Source of the DNA: an uncultured Paracoccaceae bacterium
GTDB taxonomy: Bacteria; Pseudomonadota; Alphaproteobacteria; Rhodobacterales; Rhodobacteraceae
NCBI GenBank assembly: GCA_938028765.1
Contig: CALIZF010000034.1
Coordinates: forward strand, 1-51,730
Reading direction: 5' to 3'
DNA length: 51,730 nt
The translations under genes and the position numbers were made by a program. This document shows positions 41,352-50,971 of this stretch, in pieces. The stretch's first letter is position 1. Every line of letters begins with the position of its first letter. The notes under the pieces are model-generated. The model was not told where the DNA came from and searched no databases. It was given only the letters and a program-made list of their open reading frames with translations.

Positions 41352-42284
41352 ATGACGGCAGGGGCGGCAGGGGTGCGGGATGCGGCCCCGGCGGTGGAAT
41401 GGCCGACGCTGGCACTGATCGCGGCGACCTACGGTGCCTTTGCGCTGGCAACGACGGTTCTGGCGGCGCTGTGGCTGCCGCTTGGGATCGCGGTTGCGGG
41501 GGTCGCCATCGCGCAGTTCCTGTCGCTGCAGCACGAGGTGTTGCACGGCCATCCGTTCCGGTCGCGGGCGCTGAACGCGGCGCTGGTCTTTCCCGCCCTG
41601 TCGCTGACCGTGCCCTACGGCCGGTTCCGCGACACGCACCTTGCCCATCACCACGACCCGAACCTGACCGATCCCTACGACGACCCGGAATCGAACTACC
41701 TCGACCCGGCGGTGTGGGACCGGCTGCCGCGCTGGCAGCGGGCGGTGCTGCGGGCGAACAACACCTTGCTGGGCCGCGTGGTTCTGGGGCCGTTCGTGGG
41801 CAACGCCGCGTGGCTGAAGGGCGAGTGGCGTCTGATCGCCGCAGGCGACCGGGCGGTGCGGCGCGACTGGCTGCTGCACCTCGCCGGCCTCGTGCCGGTC
41901 GGCCTGTGGCTGGCCTGGTCGGGTTTTCCCGTCTGGGCCTGGCTGGTGGCGGTGTATGTCGCGCAGGCGCTGGTCAAGATCCGCACCTTCCTCGAACACC
42001 GGGCGCATCTCGCCCCGCGCGCGCGGACAGTGGTGATCGAGGACCGCGGGCCGCTTGCGTTCCTGTTCCTCAACAACAACCTGCACGTGGTGCACCACAT
42101 GCACCCGCAGGTCCCCTGGTACCGGCTGCCCGCGCTCTACGCCCGGAACCGGGCGCATTACCTGCGCCGGAACGAAGGGTATGTCTACCCCGGCTATGGC
42201 GCGGTGCTCCGGCGGCACCTTCTGCGGGCGAAGGATCCGGTAGCCCATCCACTCTATCCCTGGCCGGACCGGCCGGCAGACTGA
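41352..42284 (+). CDS. Membrane fatty acid desaturase family protein
   Basis: A 310-residue integral membrane di-iron enzyme with about four spans. Three histidine boxes are present: LQHEVLHGHPF, DTHLAHHHDPNLTDPYDDPE and NNNLHVVHHMHPQVPWYRL. These mark the FA_desaturase superfamily, which includes acyl-lipid desaturases and carotenoid ketolases. The SNYLDP and NNTLLGRVVLGP segments belong to a Rhodobacterales desaturase branch; exact regiochemistry cannot be read from sequence. Electron donor not encoded nearby. Divergent from the XRE regulator, which likely controls membrane unsaturation through it. Confidence 0.88.
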   Translation: MTAGAAGVRDAAPAVEWPTLALIAATYGAFALATTVLAALWLPLGIAVAGVAIAQFLSLQHEVLHGHPFRSRALNAALVFPALSLTVPYGRFRDTHLAHHHDPNLTDPYDDPESNYLDPAVWDRLPRWQRAVLRANNTLLGRVVLGPFVGNAAWLKGEWRLIAAGDRAVRRDWLLHLAGLVPVGLWLAWSGFPVWAWLVAVYVAQALVKIRTFLEHRAHLAPRARTVVIEDRGPLAFLFLNNNLHVVHHMHPQVPWYRLPALYARNRAHYLRRNEGYVYPGYGAVLRRHLLRAKDPVAHPLYPWPDRPAD

Positions 42285-42372
42285 CACCTCTGGCTTGTCC
42301 GGCGGATCGGCCCCGCGGCGCGGTGCGGGGGCGCATCCTGCCGGCGCGCGTGGCGGCGCAGCCGGCGATCGC

Positions 42373-42870
42373 TCAGTAGATGTAGCGGATCTGGTCCGAC
42401 CAGAAGCGTTCGATCCGGCGCAGGGCCGTGTTCGCATCTTCGAGCACCGCGGGCGTCACCACGCCCCGGCCCGTCATCCCGTCGGCATGACGTGCGAAGA
42501 GATCGCCGAGGATCCCGCGGATGCGCCGCCCCTTGTCGGTGACGCGCACCCGGACCGACCGCCGGTCGATTTCGGACCGCTGGTGATGCATGTAGCCGAG
42601 CTCGACAAGCTTCTTGAGGTTGTAGCTGACGTTCGACCCCTGGTAGTAGCCGCGGGTCTTGAGTTCGCCCGCCGTCACCTCATTCTCGCCGATGTTGAAC
42701 AGCAGAAGCGCCTGCACGGGGTTGATCTCGAGGATGCCGAGCCGCTCGAACTCGTCCTTGATAACGTCGAGAAGCAGGCGGTGCAGCCGTTCCACCAGCG
42801 CCAGCGTGTCGAGATAGCCGATCGCCCCGGCGCGGCCGGGCAGCGGCGGCGGTTTGCCCTGCATGGTCAT
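42373..42870 (-). CDS. ldtR: MarR family regulator, LdtR-type
   Basis: A 165-residue winged-helix protein. GYLDTLALVERLHRLLLDVI and INPVQALLLFNIGENEVTAG, then GYYQGSNVSYNLKKLVELGY and MHHQRSEIDRRSVRVRVTDK, match the LdtR group conserved in alphaproteobacteria. In Liberibacter LdtR controls an L,D-transpeptidase and osmotic tolerance; direct targets here are not visible. The ATG at 42870 follows GGAGGG. It is alone on its strand, convergent with the desaturase, about 100 bases from the next gene. Confidence 0.88.
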   Translation of the reverse strand: MTMQGKPPPLPGRAGAIGYLDTLALVERLHRLLLDVIKDEFERLGILEINPVQALLLFNIGENEVTAGELKTRGYYQGSNVSYNLKKLVELGYMHHQRSEIDRRSVRVRVTDKGRRIRGILGDLFARHADGMTGRGVVTPAVLEDANTALRRIERFWSDQIRYIY

Positions 42871-42971
42871 GCGTCACCCTCCTGCGGTCGGGACCGGCGG
42901 GAACCATGCGGGCGCAAGAGAAAACGCCCGGTAAACCGCCGCGCGTTTCGTTCGAATGCCGCGGAACGGGA

Positions 42972-43241
42972 TCAGGGGGCGGCGAACCGCGCGAGGGCGA
43001 AGGCGCGCAGGTCGGCCACCAGCGCCGCGTGGGGCGCGGGCGGGGCTGCCTGCCCCAGCACCCATTGCATCAGGTCCTGGTCATCCTCGGCCATCAGCGC
43101 CTCGAAGGCGTCCAGCGCGGCATCCGCCATGCCCGGCAGGCGCGCGTCGGCATAGGGCCCGAGGATCAGGTCCATCTCCTTCATGCCGCGCCGCCAGGCC
43201 CGCAGGCGCAGGCGGCGCAGGCGGGCGTCCGCCCCGGTCAT
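42972..43241 (-). CDS. sdhE: FAD assembly factor SdhE (succinate dehydrogenase assembly)
   Basis: An 89-residue protein of the DUF339/SdhE family that helps attach FAD to SdhA. The signature RLRAWRRGMKEMDLILGPYA carries the RGxxE motif; the middle has FEALMAEDDQDLMQWVLG. Length and charge pattern are normal. Its ATG overlaps the stop of a 69-codon upstream frame (ATGA), so it may be the second gene of a small operon. Confidence 0.9.
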   Translation of the reverse strand: MTGADARLRRLRLRAWRRGMKEMDLILGPYADARLPGMADAALDAFEALMAEDDQDLMQWVLGQAAPPAPHAALVADLRAFALARFAAP

Positions 43242-43447
43242 GCCCCTGCCCCGGCCGGCGCACGCAACCGCGCCCCGGCCGCCCCGATCCGGTCGGACAG
43301 CCGCCGCCGCGCCTCGGCCGACGGGCCGGACATCGCACGCCGCACCGCGCGCCGGCCGGGCGGCGCCACGGCCTTGCGTGCCGCCGCGATGCGGGCGCCA
43401 GCCGATGCGGTTGCCCCGGCCTGCCGGTTCGCGTCCATGCCCGACAT
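43238..43447 (-). CDS. Small basic protein of unknown function, coupled to sdhE
   Basis: A possible 69-residue protein (MSGMDANRQAGATASAGARI at the start) rich in Ala, Arg and Gly. Support: AAGGA lies 6 bases before the ATG and its stop overlaps the sdhE ATG as ATGA, the usual coupling pattern. Against: low complexity, no recognised family, and an extended open frame to 43714 that is composition-driven. It may be a leader that ties sdhE translation to ribosome traffic. Confidence 0.35.
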   Translation of the reverse strand: MSGMDANRQAGATASAGARIAAARKAVAPPGRRAVRRAMSGPSAEARRRLSDRIGAAGARLRAPAGAGA

Positions 43448-43475
43448 CTCTGTCCTTCTGTCCGTTCCCGCTTGA

Positions 43476-45091
<1,616 letters not shown>

Positions 45092-45094
45092 GCC

Positions 45095-45496
45095 GTGTCC
45101 GACGCGCTTCCCCCCTATTACTTCCGCATCCGCGAGAACGGGGCGGCCGTGTTCCGCGTCGACTCCGAGAACCGCAACCGGCGGGTGGAATTCGAGGAGA
45201 TCGCGGTGGTCAACCTCAGGAACGGCACCGTGAAGCCGCACGGCGACCGAACACTGACCGAGGCCGATATGGCCGCGATCCGCGCCTGGATGGCCGACCG
45301 CGCGGCGATCACGGCCCGCCGCGAGGTGGACGACATCCTGCGCACCATCGACCATCTGAACCTGACCGCGCAGTGGGCGCAATCGAAGGCCAGCCCCGAG
45401 CAGCTCGAGGCGGTGACCGACGCGCTGCTGCTGGCGATGCACGACCTGCGGTCGGTGCTGGTGCGCAAGAAGGCCGAACGTCTGGCCGGCGGCTGA
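45095..45496 (+). CDS. Conserved protein of unknown function
   Basis: A 133-residue soluble, charged protein. It begins PPYYFRIRENGAAVFRVDSE, then EFEEIAVVNLRNGTVKPHGD and a helical C terminus (LTEADMAAIRAWMADRAAIT, DDILRTIDHLNLTAQWAQSK). Balanced amino-acid use and a GTG start behind a good GGAGG support it as real. I recall similar Rhodobacterales hypotheticals but no function. It converges on the MATE gene with a 4-base gap. Confidence 0.75.
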   Translation: MSDALPPYYFRIRENGAAVFRVDSENRNRRVEFEEIAVVNLRNGTVKPHGDRTLTEADMAAIRAWMADRAAITARREVDDILRTIDHLNLTAQWAQSKASPEQLEAVTDALLLAMHDLRSVLVRKKAERLAGG

Positions 45497-45500
45497 GCCG

Positions 45501-46853
45501 TCAGGGTCGCGGGGCGCGGGTCCAGAACCGGACCATCAGCGTCGTTCCGGCGACGCAGAGGCCGACGACGAGGCCCAGCCACAGTCCCGGTCCGCCCATG
45601 CCGGCCGGAAATGCCAGAAGGTAGCTGGCCGGAATGCCGACCGCCCAGTAGCTGAACGTCGCCAGCAGCATCGGCACCCGCGTGTCCTGCAGCCCCCGCA
45701 GAAGGCCCGCGGCCATCACCTGCGCGGCATCGGCCACCTGGAACAGCGCCGCGTAGAGCAGCAGCACCGCGCCGAAGGCGAGGATCGCCGGTGCGGCGGG
45801 ATCGTCGCGGTCGATGAAGAGGGCGATGATCGGCCGGGGCGCCAGCACGAAGGCCGCGATCACGAAGAGGCCGATCCCCTGGCTCAGCGCGATGGCGACC
45901 GCCGCCCCCCGCCGCAACCCGGCGGCGTCGCGCGCCCCGAGGGCGGCGCCGGTGCGCACGGTGGCCGCACTCGACAGCCCGACATGCAGCATGAAGGTGA
46001 TCGAGGCGACCTGCAGCACGATCCCGTGGGCGGCCAGTTCGACCGTCCCGATCCAGCCCATCATCAGGGCCGAGGCCTGGAACATACCCCCTTCGGCCAG
46101 CCCCGTAACCCCGATCGGCCAGCCCAGACGGCCCACCAGCCGGAAGGCGGGCCAGTCCGCGCGCCAGACCCGCTGGAACAGCCGGTAAGGCCGCAGCGCC
46201 GGCAGAGCCGCAGCCCCGCCCGCGACGATGGCCAGCGTCGCCGCCTGCACCAGCACCGACGCCAGCGCCGCCCCCGCCACGCCCAGTTCCGGCGCGCCCC
46301 AGTTGCCGAAGATCAGCGCCCAGTTCAGCCCCGCGTTGAGCATCGCCGCCGCCAGCGTCGCGCCGAGGACGACCCGCGTCCGTTCCAGCGCTGACAGGAA
46401 CGAGGTCAACGTCACCACCAGAAGCGCCGGGATCATCCCGAGGCCCGCGATGCGCAGGTAGTTCTGCGTCAACTCGGCGATCCGCGGGTCCTGGCCTGCG
46501 GCCAGAAGAATCGGCCCGGACCACCAGAAAAGGGGATAGACCGCCGCGCCGAACAGAACCGAATGCCATAGGCCCATCCGGGTCGCCCGACGCGCCTGCA
46601 CCGGATCGCCCGCGCCGCGCGCCGCCGCCACGAGGGGCATCACTGCCCGCCCGAAGCCCGACCCCAGCACGAACACGATGAAGAACGTGGACGCGCCCAG
46701 CGTGCCCGCCGCCAGTGCCTCGACCGCATACCAGCCGAGCATCACCGTGTCGGTGACATTTAGCGCGATCTGGGCAAGCGACGAGCCGATCAGCGGCAGG
46801 CCAAGCGCCAGGGTCGCCCGCGCGTGGCCGAGGGTCGTGAGCGGGGGTGTCAT
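45501..46853 (-). CDS. MATE family efflux transporter (NorM-like)
   Basis: A 450-residue 12-span exporter with two MatE repeats. It begins ATLALGLPLIGSSLAQIALN and has VTDTVMLGWYAVEALAAGTL, then LGMIPALLVVTLTSFLSALE and GLSSAATVRTGAALGARDAA in the second half, which follow the NorM/DinF pattern. MATE proteins expel cationic drugs and metabolites in exchange for protons or sodium; the charged residues cannot fix substrate. It shares no operon: the 44-base gap to the NicO gene is the only neighbour spacing on this strand. Confidence 0.92.
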   Translation of the reverse strand: MTPPLTTLGHARATLALGLPLIGSSLAQIALNVTDTVMLGWYAVEALAAGTLGASTFFIVFVLGSGFGRAVMPLVAAARGAGDPVQARRATRMGLWHSVLFGAAVYPLFWWSGPILLAAGQDPRIAELTQNYLRIAGLGMIPALLVVTLTSFLSALERTRVVLGATLAAAMLNAGLNWALIFGNWGAPELGVAGAALASVLVQAATLAIVAGGAAALPALRPYRLFQRVWRADWPAFRLVGRLGWPIGVTGLAEGGMFQASALMMGWIGTVELAAHGIVLQVASITFMLHVGLSSAATVRTGAALGARDAAGLRRGAAVAIALSQGIGLFVIAAFVLAPRPIIALFIDRDDPAAPAILAFGAVLLLYAALFQVADAAQVMAAGLLRGLQDTRVPMLLATFSYWAVGIPASYLLAFPAGMGGPGLWLGLVVGLCVAGTTLMVRFWTRAPRP

Positions 46854-46897
46854 CCTGCCCGCCGCTTAGCCCGGCCGGCTGCCGCGGGCAATGGCGC

Positions 46898-47827
46898 TCA
46901 GGCGCCGCCGGACAAGAGCCACAGCCCCGTCGCCGCGATGGCCAGCCCTGCCACCGCCTCGACCGCCGGCAGGGCAGTGCGGACGCGGGCGGCGCCGGGC
47001 AGCGCGGCGAAGGCGCCCTCGCGCGCCCAGACCGCCAGCGCCGCCGCGCCGACCGCGACCGTCGCGGTGCCAAGGCCCATGGCGTAGGCCCCCGCGATGC
47101 CTGCGGCCAACATCCCGAACTGCCAGCAGACGACCAGAAGGAACACCGCGCCCGAACAGGGGCGCAACGCGACCGCGCCGACCAGCAGCGCCGCATCGCG
47201 CCAGCCCGCCACCGCCGCCACCTGCTCGGGCGTCGGCGCGTGCGCATGGCCGCAGGCATGGTCGCCGTGGTCGTGGCCGTGGCCGTGGCCGTGGTCGTGG
47301 TCGTGCCCGTGGTCGTGCCGACCCGGCCCGGCCGACGCGCGGCGCAGCCCCCGCACGCCGCGCCAGACCAGCCACAGGCCGAGGGCGGCGATGGCGGCGT
47401 GGCCGAAGGGCGGCAGCGCGACATCCGCGATCCGCCCCAGTTCGGCCCGCGTCAGATCGAACAGCGCCGCCCCCGCCAGAACCAGCACCACCGCCACTGT
47501 GGCCTGCGCGAGGCTCGCCGCCAGCGCCAGCCCCGCCATCGGCGCGAGACGCACGCGGCGGGCCGCCGCATAGGCGCCGATCAGCATCTTGCCGTGCCCC
47601 GGCCCGGCGGCATGTGCGAGGCCATAGGCGAAGGCGATGGCCAGAAGGCCGGCCATCGCCCCCGGCTCGCCCGCGCGCATGGCGCGGATCGCGCCCGCCA
47701 GCGCCGCCTGCGCCGCCCGCGCCGCGGCGCGCGTCCAGGCCTCGGCCGCCGTCGCGCCGCCCGCGGCCCAGACGGCGGCGGCGGCGAGGCCGAAGACGGC
47801 ACCCGCGATCAGCGCCGCGCGGGACAT
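46898..47827 (-). CDS. NicO/RcnA-type nickel-cobalt or metal transporter
   Basis: A 309-residue membrane protein with about six spans. HAAGPGHGKMLIGAYAAA is the NicO family motif; RPCSGAVFLLVVCWQFGM is a second conserved segment. Between spans a loop of about 25 residues is very His-rich (HDHGHDHDHGHGHGHDHGDH, then ACGHAH), coded by a GTGGTC/GTGGCC tandem run on the plus strand near 47268-47320. Such loops bind Ni, Co or Zn. RcnA exports nickel and cobalt; other NicO members import. It overlaps the DUF1007 gene by 19 bases, a common pairing. Confidence 0.88.
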   Translation of the reverse strand: MSRAALIAGAVFGLAAAAVWAAGGATAAEAWTRAAARAAQAALAGAIRAMRAGEPGAMAGLLAIAFAYGLAHAAGPGHGKMLIGAYAAARRVRLAPMAGLALAASLAQATVAVVLVLAGAALFDLTRAELGRIADVALPPFGHAAIAALGLWLVWRGVRGLRRASAGPGRHDHGHDHDHGHGHGHDHGDHACGHAHAPTPEQVAAVAGWRDAALLVGAVALRPCSGAVFLLVVCWQFGMLAAGIAGAYAMGLGTATVAVGAAALAVWAREGAFAALPGAARVRTALPAVEAVAGLAIAATGLWLLSGGA

Positions 47828-48468
47828 GTCAGCCGCACTTCCTCGGCAAAGGCGGCGCCCAGGGGGGGAAAGTCCGCCTCGGCATCGCCGCCCGCGCCCG
47901 CCAGCTCGGCCAGCGCCGCCTCCAGCTGCGCGGACGCCGCACCGAGGTCGGGGCCCCAGACCTCTGCCGTGCAGTCCCCCCGCCCGGCGACCACCGGTGC
48001 CGCGGCGATCGTGTAGGCAGTGTAGTAGGTCGGATCATAGAGCTTCAGCACCACCGGCGCCGCAGCCGGATCGACCGGTTCGGCCAGCCGGCGGATGTGG
48101 CTGGTGACGATCCGGCCCTGAACATAGTCGGCCGTCGGCCGTTCGGGCGGGCCGAGCGGCACCGCGGCATCGCCCGCCAGAAGGCGCGAATCGCCCTCGA
48201 AGCCTTCGACCCAGTTCATGTCGAACCCGGCAAGCGCCGCCAGAGCGGCAGCGTCCAGCCGGTCCTGCGGGCCGGGGTCCAGGTTCCGGTCCGCGAGGAT
48301 CATCAGCGAGGTGAAGTCGTCATAGACCCAGACGATCCGGACCGCCTGCAACAGGCCCGCAGCATCGAACTGCAGCTCGACCCCCGCATCGACGAAGACG
48401 TGCGGATGCGCCGCCGCCGCACCGGCCGCCGCCGCCGCCAGACCCGCCGCCAGAACCGCCGCCCGCAT
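47809..48468 (-). CDS. DUF1007 family periplasmic protein
   Basis: A 219-residue exported protein. The signal is about residues 1-20, so the mature protein begins at HPHVFVDAGVELQFD, an HPH motif at the very N terminus well suited to bind a metal ion. It then has VYDDFTSLMILADRNLDPGP and DYVQGRIVTSHIRRLAEP; DPTYYTAYTIA is a conserved tail piece. DUF1007 genes travel with NicO transporters, so it probably hands metal to or from that protein. Start ATG at 48468. Its 3' end overlaps the transporter's start by 19 bases. Confidence 0.88.
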   Translation of the reverse strand: MRAAVLAAGLAAAAAGAAAAHPHVFVDAGVELQFDAAGLLQAVRIVWVYDDFTSLMILADRNLDPGPQDRLDAAALAALAGFDMNWVEGFEGDSRLLAGDAAVPLGPPERPTADYVQGRIVTSHIRRLAEPVDPAAAPVVLKLYDPTYYTAYTIAAAPVVAGRGDCTAEVWGPDLGAASAQLEAALAELAGAGGDAEADFPPLGAAFAEEVRLTCPARR

Positions 48469-48504
48469 CCGCGCCCTCCCTGCGCCCCCAAGTTAGGGAA
48501 ACGA

Positions 48505-48544
48505 CCGCCCCGCCGCCAGCCCGCCCCTTGCGGCAGCGGGGCGG
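48505..48544. repeat. GC inverted repeat between DUF1007 and esterase genes
   Basis: CCGCCCCGC and GCGGGGCGG form 9-base arms around 22 bases in the 109-base divergent region, between the DUF1007 start and the esterase ATG. Could be a structured leader or a regulatory site; no known box matched. Confidence 0.3.
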
Positions 48545-48577
48545 CGCGCGCAAACTGCCGCGCGAAGGGAACCGCCC

Positions 48578-49546
48578 ATGCCCGACGCGCCGCCCGAGAT
48601 CCCGCCGCCGCCCGACTATCGCCGGCTGCTCGACGCCCAGACCTGGGCCTTCATCGAGGCCACCGCCAGCTGCTGCCCGCCCGGGGGCGCGACCCTAAGC
48701 CCAGCCGACCAGCGGCGCGTCTACGACGCGATGTGCCGGGCGTTCTTCCGCGGCCATCCGCCCGGCGTCTCGACCGGGGACCGCCCCTTCGGCGGGGTGC
48801 CCTGCCGGGTCTACACAGTCGCCGGCGCGATGCCCGCGACGGTGCTCTACCTGCACGGCGGTGGCTTCGTGGTCGGCGGCCTGCACAGCCACGACGACAT
48901 CTGCGCCGAGATCGCGGGCCGCACCGGCCTGCGCGTGGTGTCCGCGGACTATCGCCTTGCGCCCGAACACCCCCACCCGGCCGCCTTCGACGACGCGCTG
49001 GCGGCCTTCCGCGCCGTCCACGCGGCCTTCGGCGGGCCGGTCGTTCTGGCAGGCGACAGCGCGGGCGGGACCTTGGCCGCAGCCGTCGCCCATGCGGTGC
49101 GGGCGGGCGGCCCACGGCCGGCGGGGCAGGTGCTGATCTATCCCGGCCTCGGCGGCGACCGGAACGCGGGCACCTACCTGACCCACGCCCATGCGCCCAT
49201 GCTGACGCGGGACGACGTCTTCAATTACGCCGCCATCCGCCATCCCGGCGGCGAACCGGCTGGCGATCCGCGCGCCAGCCCCCTGCAGGATACCGACTTC
49301 TCGGACCTGCCCCCGACCGTGATCGCCGCGGCGGAGTGCGATCCGCTGGCCGGCGACGGCCCGGCCTATGCCGCCCGCATCCGCGCCGCCGGCGGGCGGG
49401 CGGTGTGCTTCGAGGACGCGGGCCTCGTCCACGGCTGGTTGCGCGCGCGCGCCACCGTCGCCCGGGCCTGCGCCGGGTTCGACCGTATCGTCAATGCGAT
49501 CGCCGCCCTTGCCCGCGGCGACTGGCCTTATGGAGACGCCCCATGA
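48578..49546 (+). CDS. Alpha/beta hydrolase, hormone-sensitive-lipase family esterase
   Basis: A 322-residue esterase. The oxyanion motif YLHGGGFVVGG and the nucleophile GDSAGGTLAAAVAH are the HSL (family IV) signatures; the catalytic Asp is probably in AECDPLAGDGPAYAARI and the His in LVHGWLRARA. The N terminus is a helical cap. It is a cytosolic carboxylesterase; substrate unknown. It is translationally coupled (ATGA) to a class II aldolase gene, suggesting a small catabolic module. Confidence 0.9.
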   Translation: MPDAPPEIPPPPDYRRLLDAQTWAFIEATASCCPPGGATLSPADQRRVYDAMCRAFFRGHPPGVSTGDRPFGGVPCRVYTVAGAMPATVLYLHGGGFVVGGLHSHDDICAEIAGRTGLRVVSADYRLAPEHPHPAAFDDALAAFRAVHAAFGGPVVLAGDSAGGTLAAAVAHAVRAGGPRPAGQVLIYPGLGGDRNAGTYLTHAHAPMLTRDDVFNYAAIRHPGGEPAGDPRASPLQDTDFSDLPPTVIAAAECDPLAGDGPAYAARIRAAGGRAVCFEDAGLVHGWLRARATVARACAGFDRIVNAIAALARGDWPYGDAP

Positions 49547-50292
49547 ACGCCCCTACCCCTGTCGCGCAGCACTGGACGGAACGCTGCGATCTTGCCTGCG
49601 CCTTCCGCTGGACCGCGCGCCTCGGCATGCACGAGGCCGTGGCGAACCACTTCAGCCTCGCGGTGAACGCCGACGGCACCCGCTTCCTCATCAACCCGCG
49701 CGCGCGACATTTCGCCCGCCTGCGCGCGTCCGACCTGATCGAGATCGACGCCTGCGACCCCCGCACGATGGACCGGCCCGACGCGCCCGACCCCACCGCC
49801 TGGGGCCTGCACGGCGCGATCCACCGCGCCTGCCCCGGCGCACGGGCGGTCCTGCACGTCCATTCGCGCTACGCCACCGTTCTGGCCAGCCTCGCCGACA
49901 GCCGCCTGCCGCCGGTGGACCAGAACAGCGCGATGTTCTTCCGCCGCCACGCGGTGGACGAGGGCTATGGCGGCATGGCCTTCGAGGCCGAGGGCGAACG
50001 GCTGGCCCGCCACCTGTCGGACCCGAAGGTGCGGACGCTGGTGCTCGGCAACCACGGCGTGCTCGTCATCGGCGCGACGGTGGCCGAGGCGTTCGACCGC
50101 CTCTACTACTTCGAGCGCGCGGCCGAGACCTACATCCTCGCCCTGCAGACCGGCCGCCCATTGCGCCTCCTGCCCGACGATGTGGCGGAGAAGACCGCCC
50201 GCGAGTGGGAGGACTATCCCCCGACCGCCGCCGCGCACCTTGCGGAGTTGCGCGCGATCCTCGATGTCGAGGGGTCGGATTACGCCACCTGA
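49543..50292 (+). CDS. Class II aldolase/adducin family protein
   Basis: A 249-residue protein with the zinc aldolase fold. Metal-binding residues are in VLHVHSRYATVLAS (two His) and LGNHGVLVIGATVAE (third His). It starts with WTERCDLACAFRWTARLGMH and has NHFSLAVNADGTRFLINPRA. Family members cleave sugar phosphates, epimerise ribulose-phosphates or are non-catalytic; residues for aldol cleavage cannot be settled. The start overlaps the esterase stop (ATGA). It is followed by a long gene-free stretch. Confidence 0.9.
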   Translation: MNAPTPVAQHWTERCDLACAFRWTARLGMHEAVANHFSLAVNADGTRFLINPRARHFARLRASDLIEIDACDPRTMDRPDAPDPTAWGLHGAIHRACPGARAVLHVHSRYATVLASLADSRLPPVDQNSAMFFRRHAVDEGYGGMAFEAEGERLARHLSDPKVRTLVLGNHGVLVIGATVAEAFDRLYYFERAAETYILALQTGRPLRLLPDDVAEKTAREWEDYPPTAAAHLAELRAILDVEGSDYAT

Positions 50293-50971
50293 CGGCCGCC
50301 GCGCCGGCCGGCAGGGTCGCGCAGCCCCCTCCCGGATCACCCGACCGCCGATGCAGATGACGGGCCCGCAGGTCGGCGGGTTGCGCGCGGCCCGCCGGGC
50401 CCGCCAGGTCCGCCGGCGTGGTGCGGTGCACGCGCCCGCCCCGCAGCCCGGGTCGGCCACGACCAGAGCCCGGGCAGCGCCCCGGCGCGCGCGGGGTCCT
50501 GCGCGGCGGCGCCCGTGCGGCCGCGGCCGGTGTGGCGGGACGGCGCCTCGGTGCAGCCGACCGCGACCATCAAGCCGCCCGCGGCGTCGCACCGATCTGC
50601 ACCGGACGCCGCCCGTCCCGGCCTTAAAGACAGGCCGGCGCATCCCGGGCCGGATCGGGTCGATCGGGAACCGCAGATGCGCCGCGACCCTGGAGAGCAG
50701 CAGCACCGCGCGGCGAGTCCGGATCGGGTCGCGGATGGCGGGTGCGGCCCGCGCGCCCAAGGCTGCGGCGGCAAGGCCCGCCGGTCAGCGCCGGCCGGGC
50801 GGCGCGAGGGCGGCAGCACGGGCAGCGACGGCCAGCCCGGCCGACAGGACCGGCGGCGCAAGGCACGTCGCCGGCGCACAGCGAAGGATCGCCGGCAAGG
50901 CCGGGCTCGGTCCGGGCGGGTTGCCCGTGCGGGCCGGCCAGCCGCTGTCGCCACGGCGGCGTTGCGACAGC
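50293..50971. other. 679-base stretch with no supported gene
   Basis: The longest gene-free region in the window. Open frames exist on both strands but encode Arg/Pro/Ala/Gly-rich strings without motifs. A 12-base direct repeat, CGGATCGGGTCG, occurs at 50651-50662 and 50720-50731. I see no tRNA, CRISPR repeats or clear promoter. It may be a decayed gene or a recombination scar. Confidence 0.5.

Noticed and set aside
47268-47320. Tandem GTGGTC/GTGGCC run looked like a possible CRISPR or minisatellite
   Set aside because: It is the coding sequence of the His-rich loop in the NicO transporter; there are no spacers and the frame is kept.
49528-50760. 410-codon minus-strand frame opposite the class II aldolase gene
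   Set aside because: Composition is Arg/Pro/Gly-heavy without motifs, and the opposite strand has a full-length, motif-bearing gene over its 3' half.
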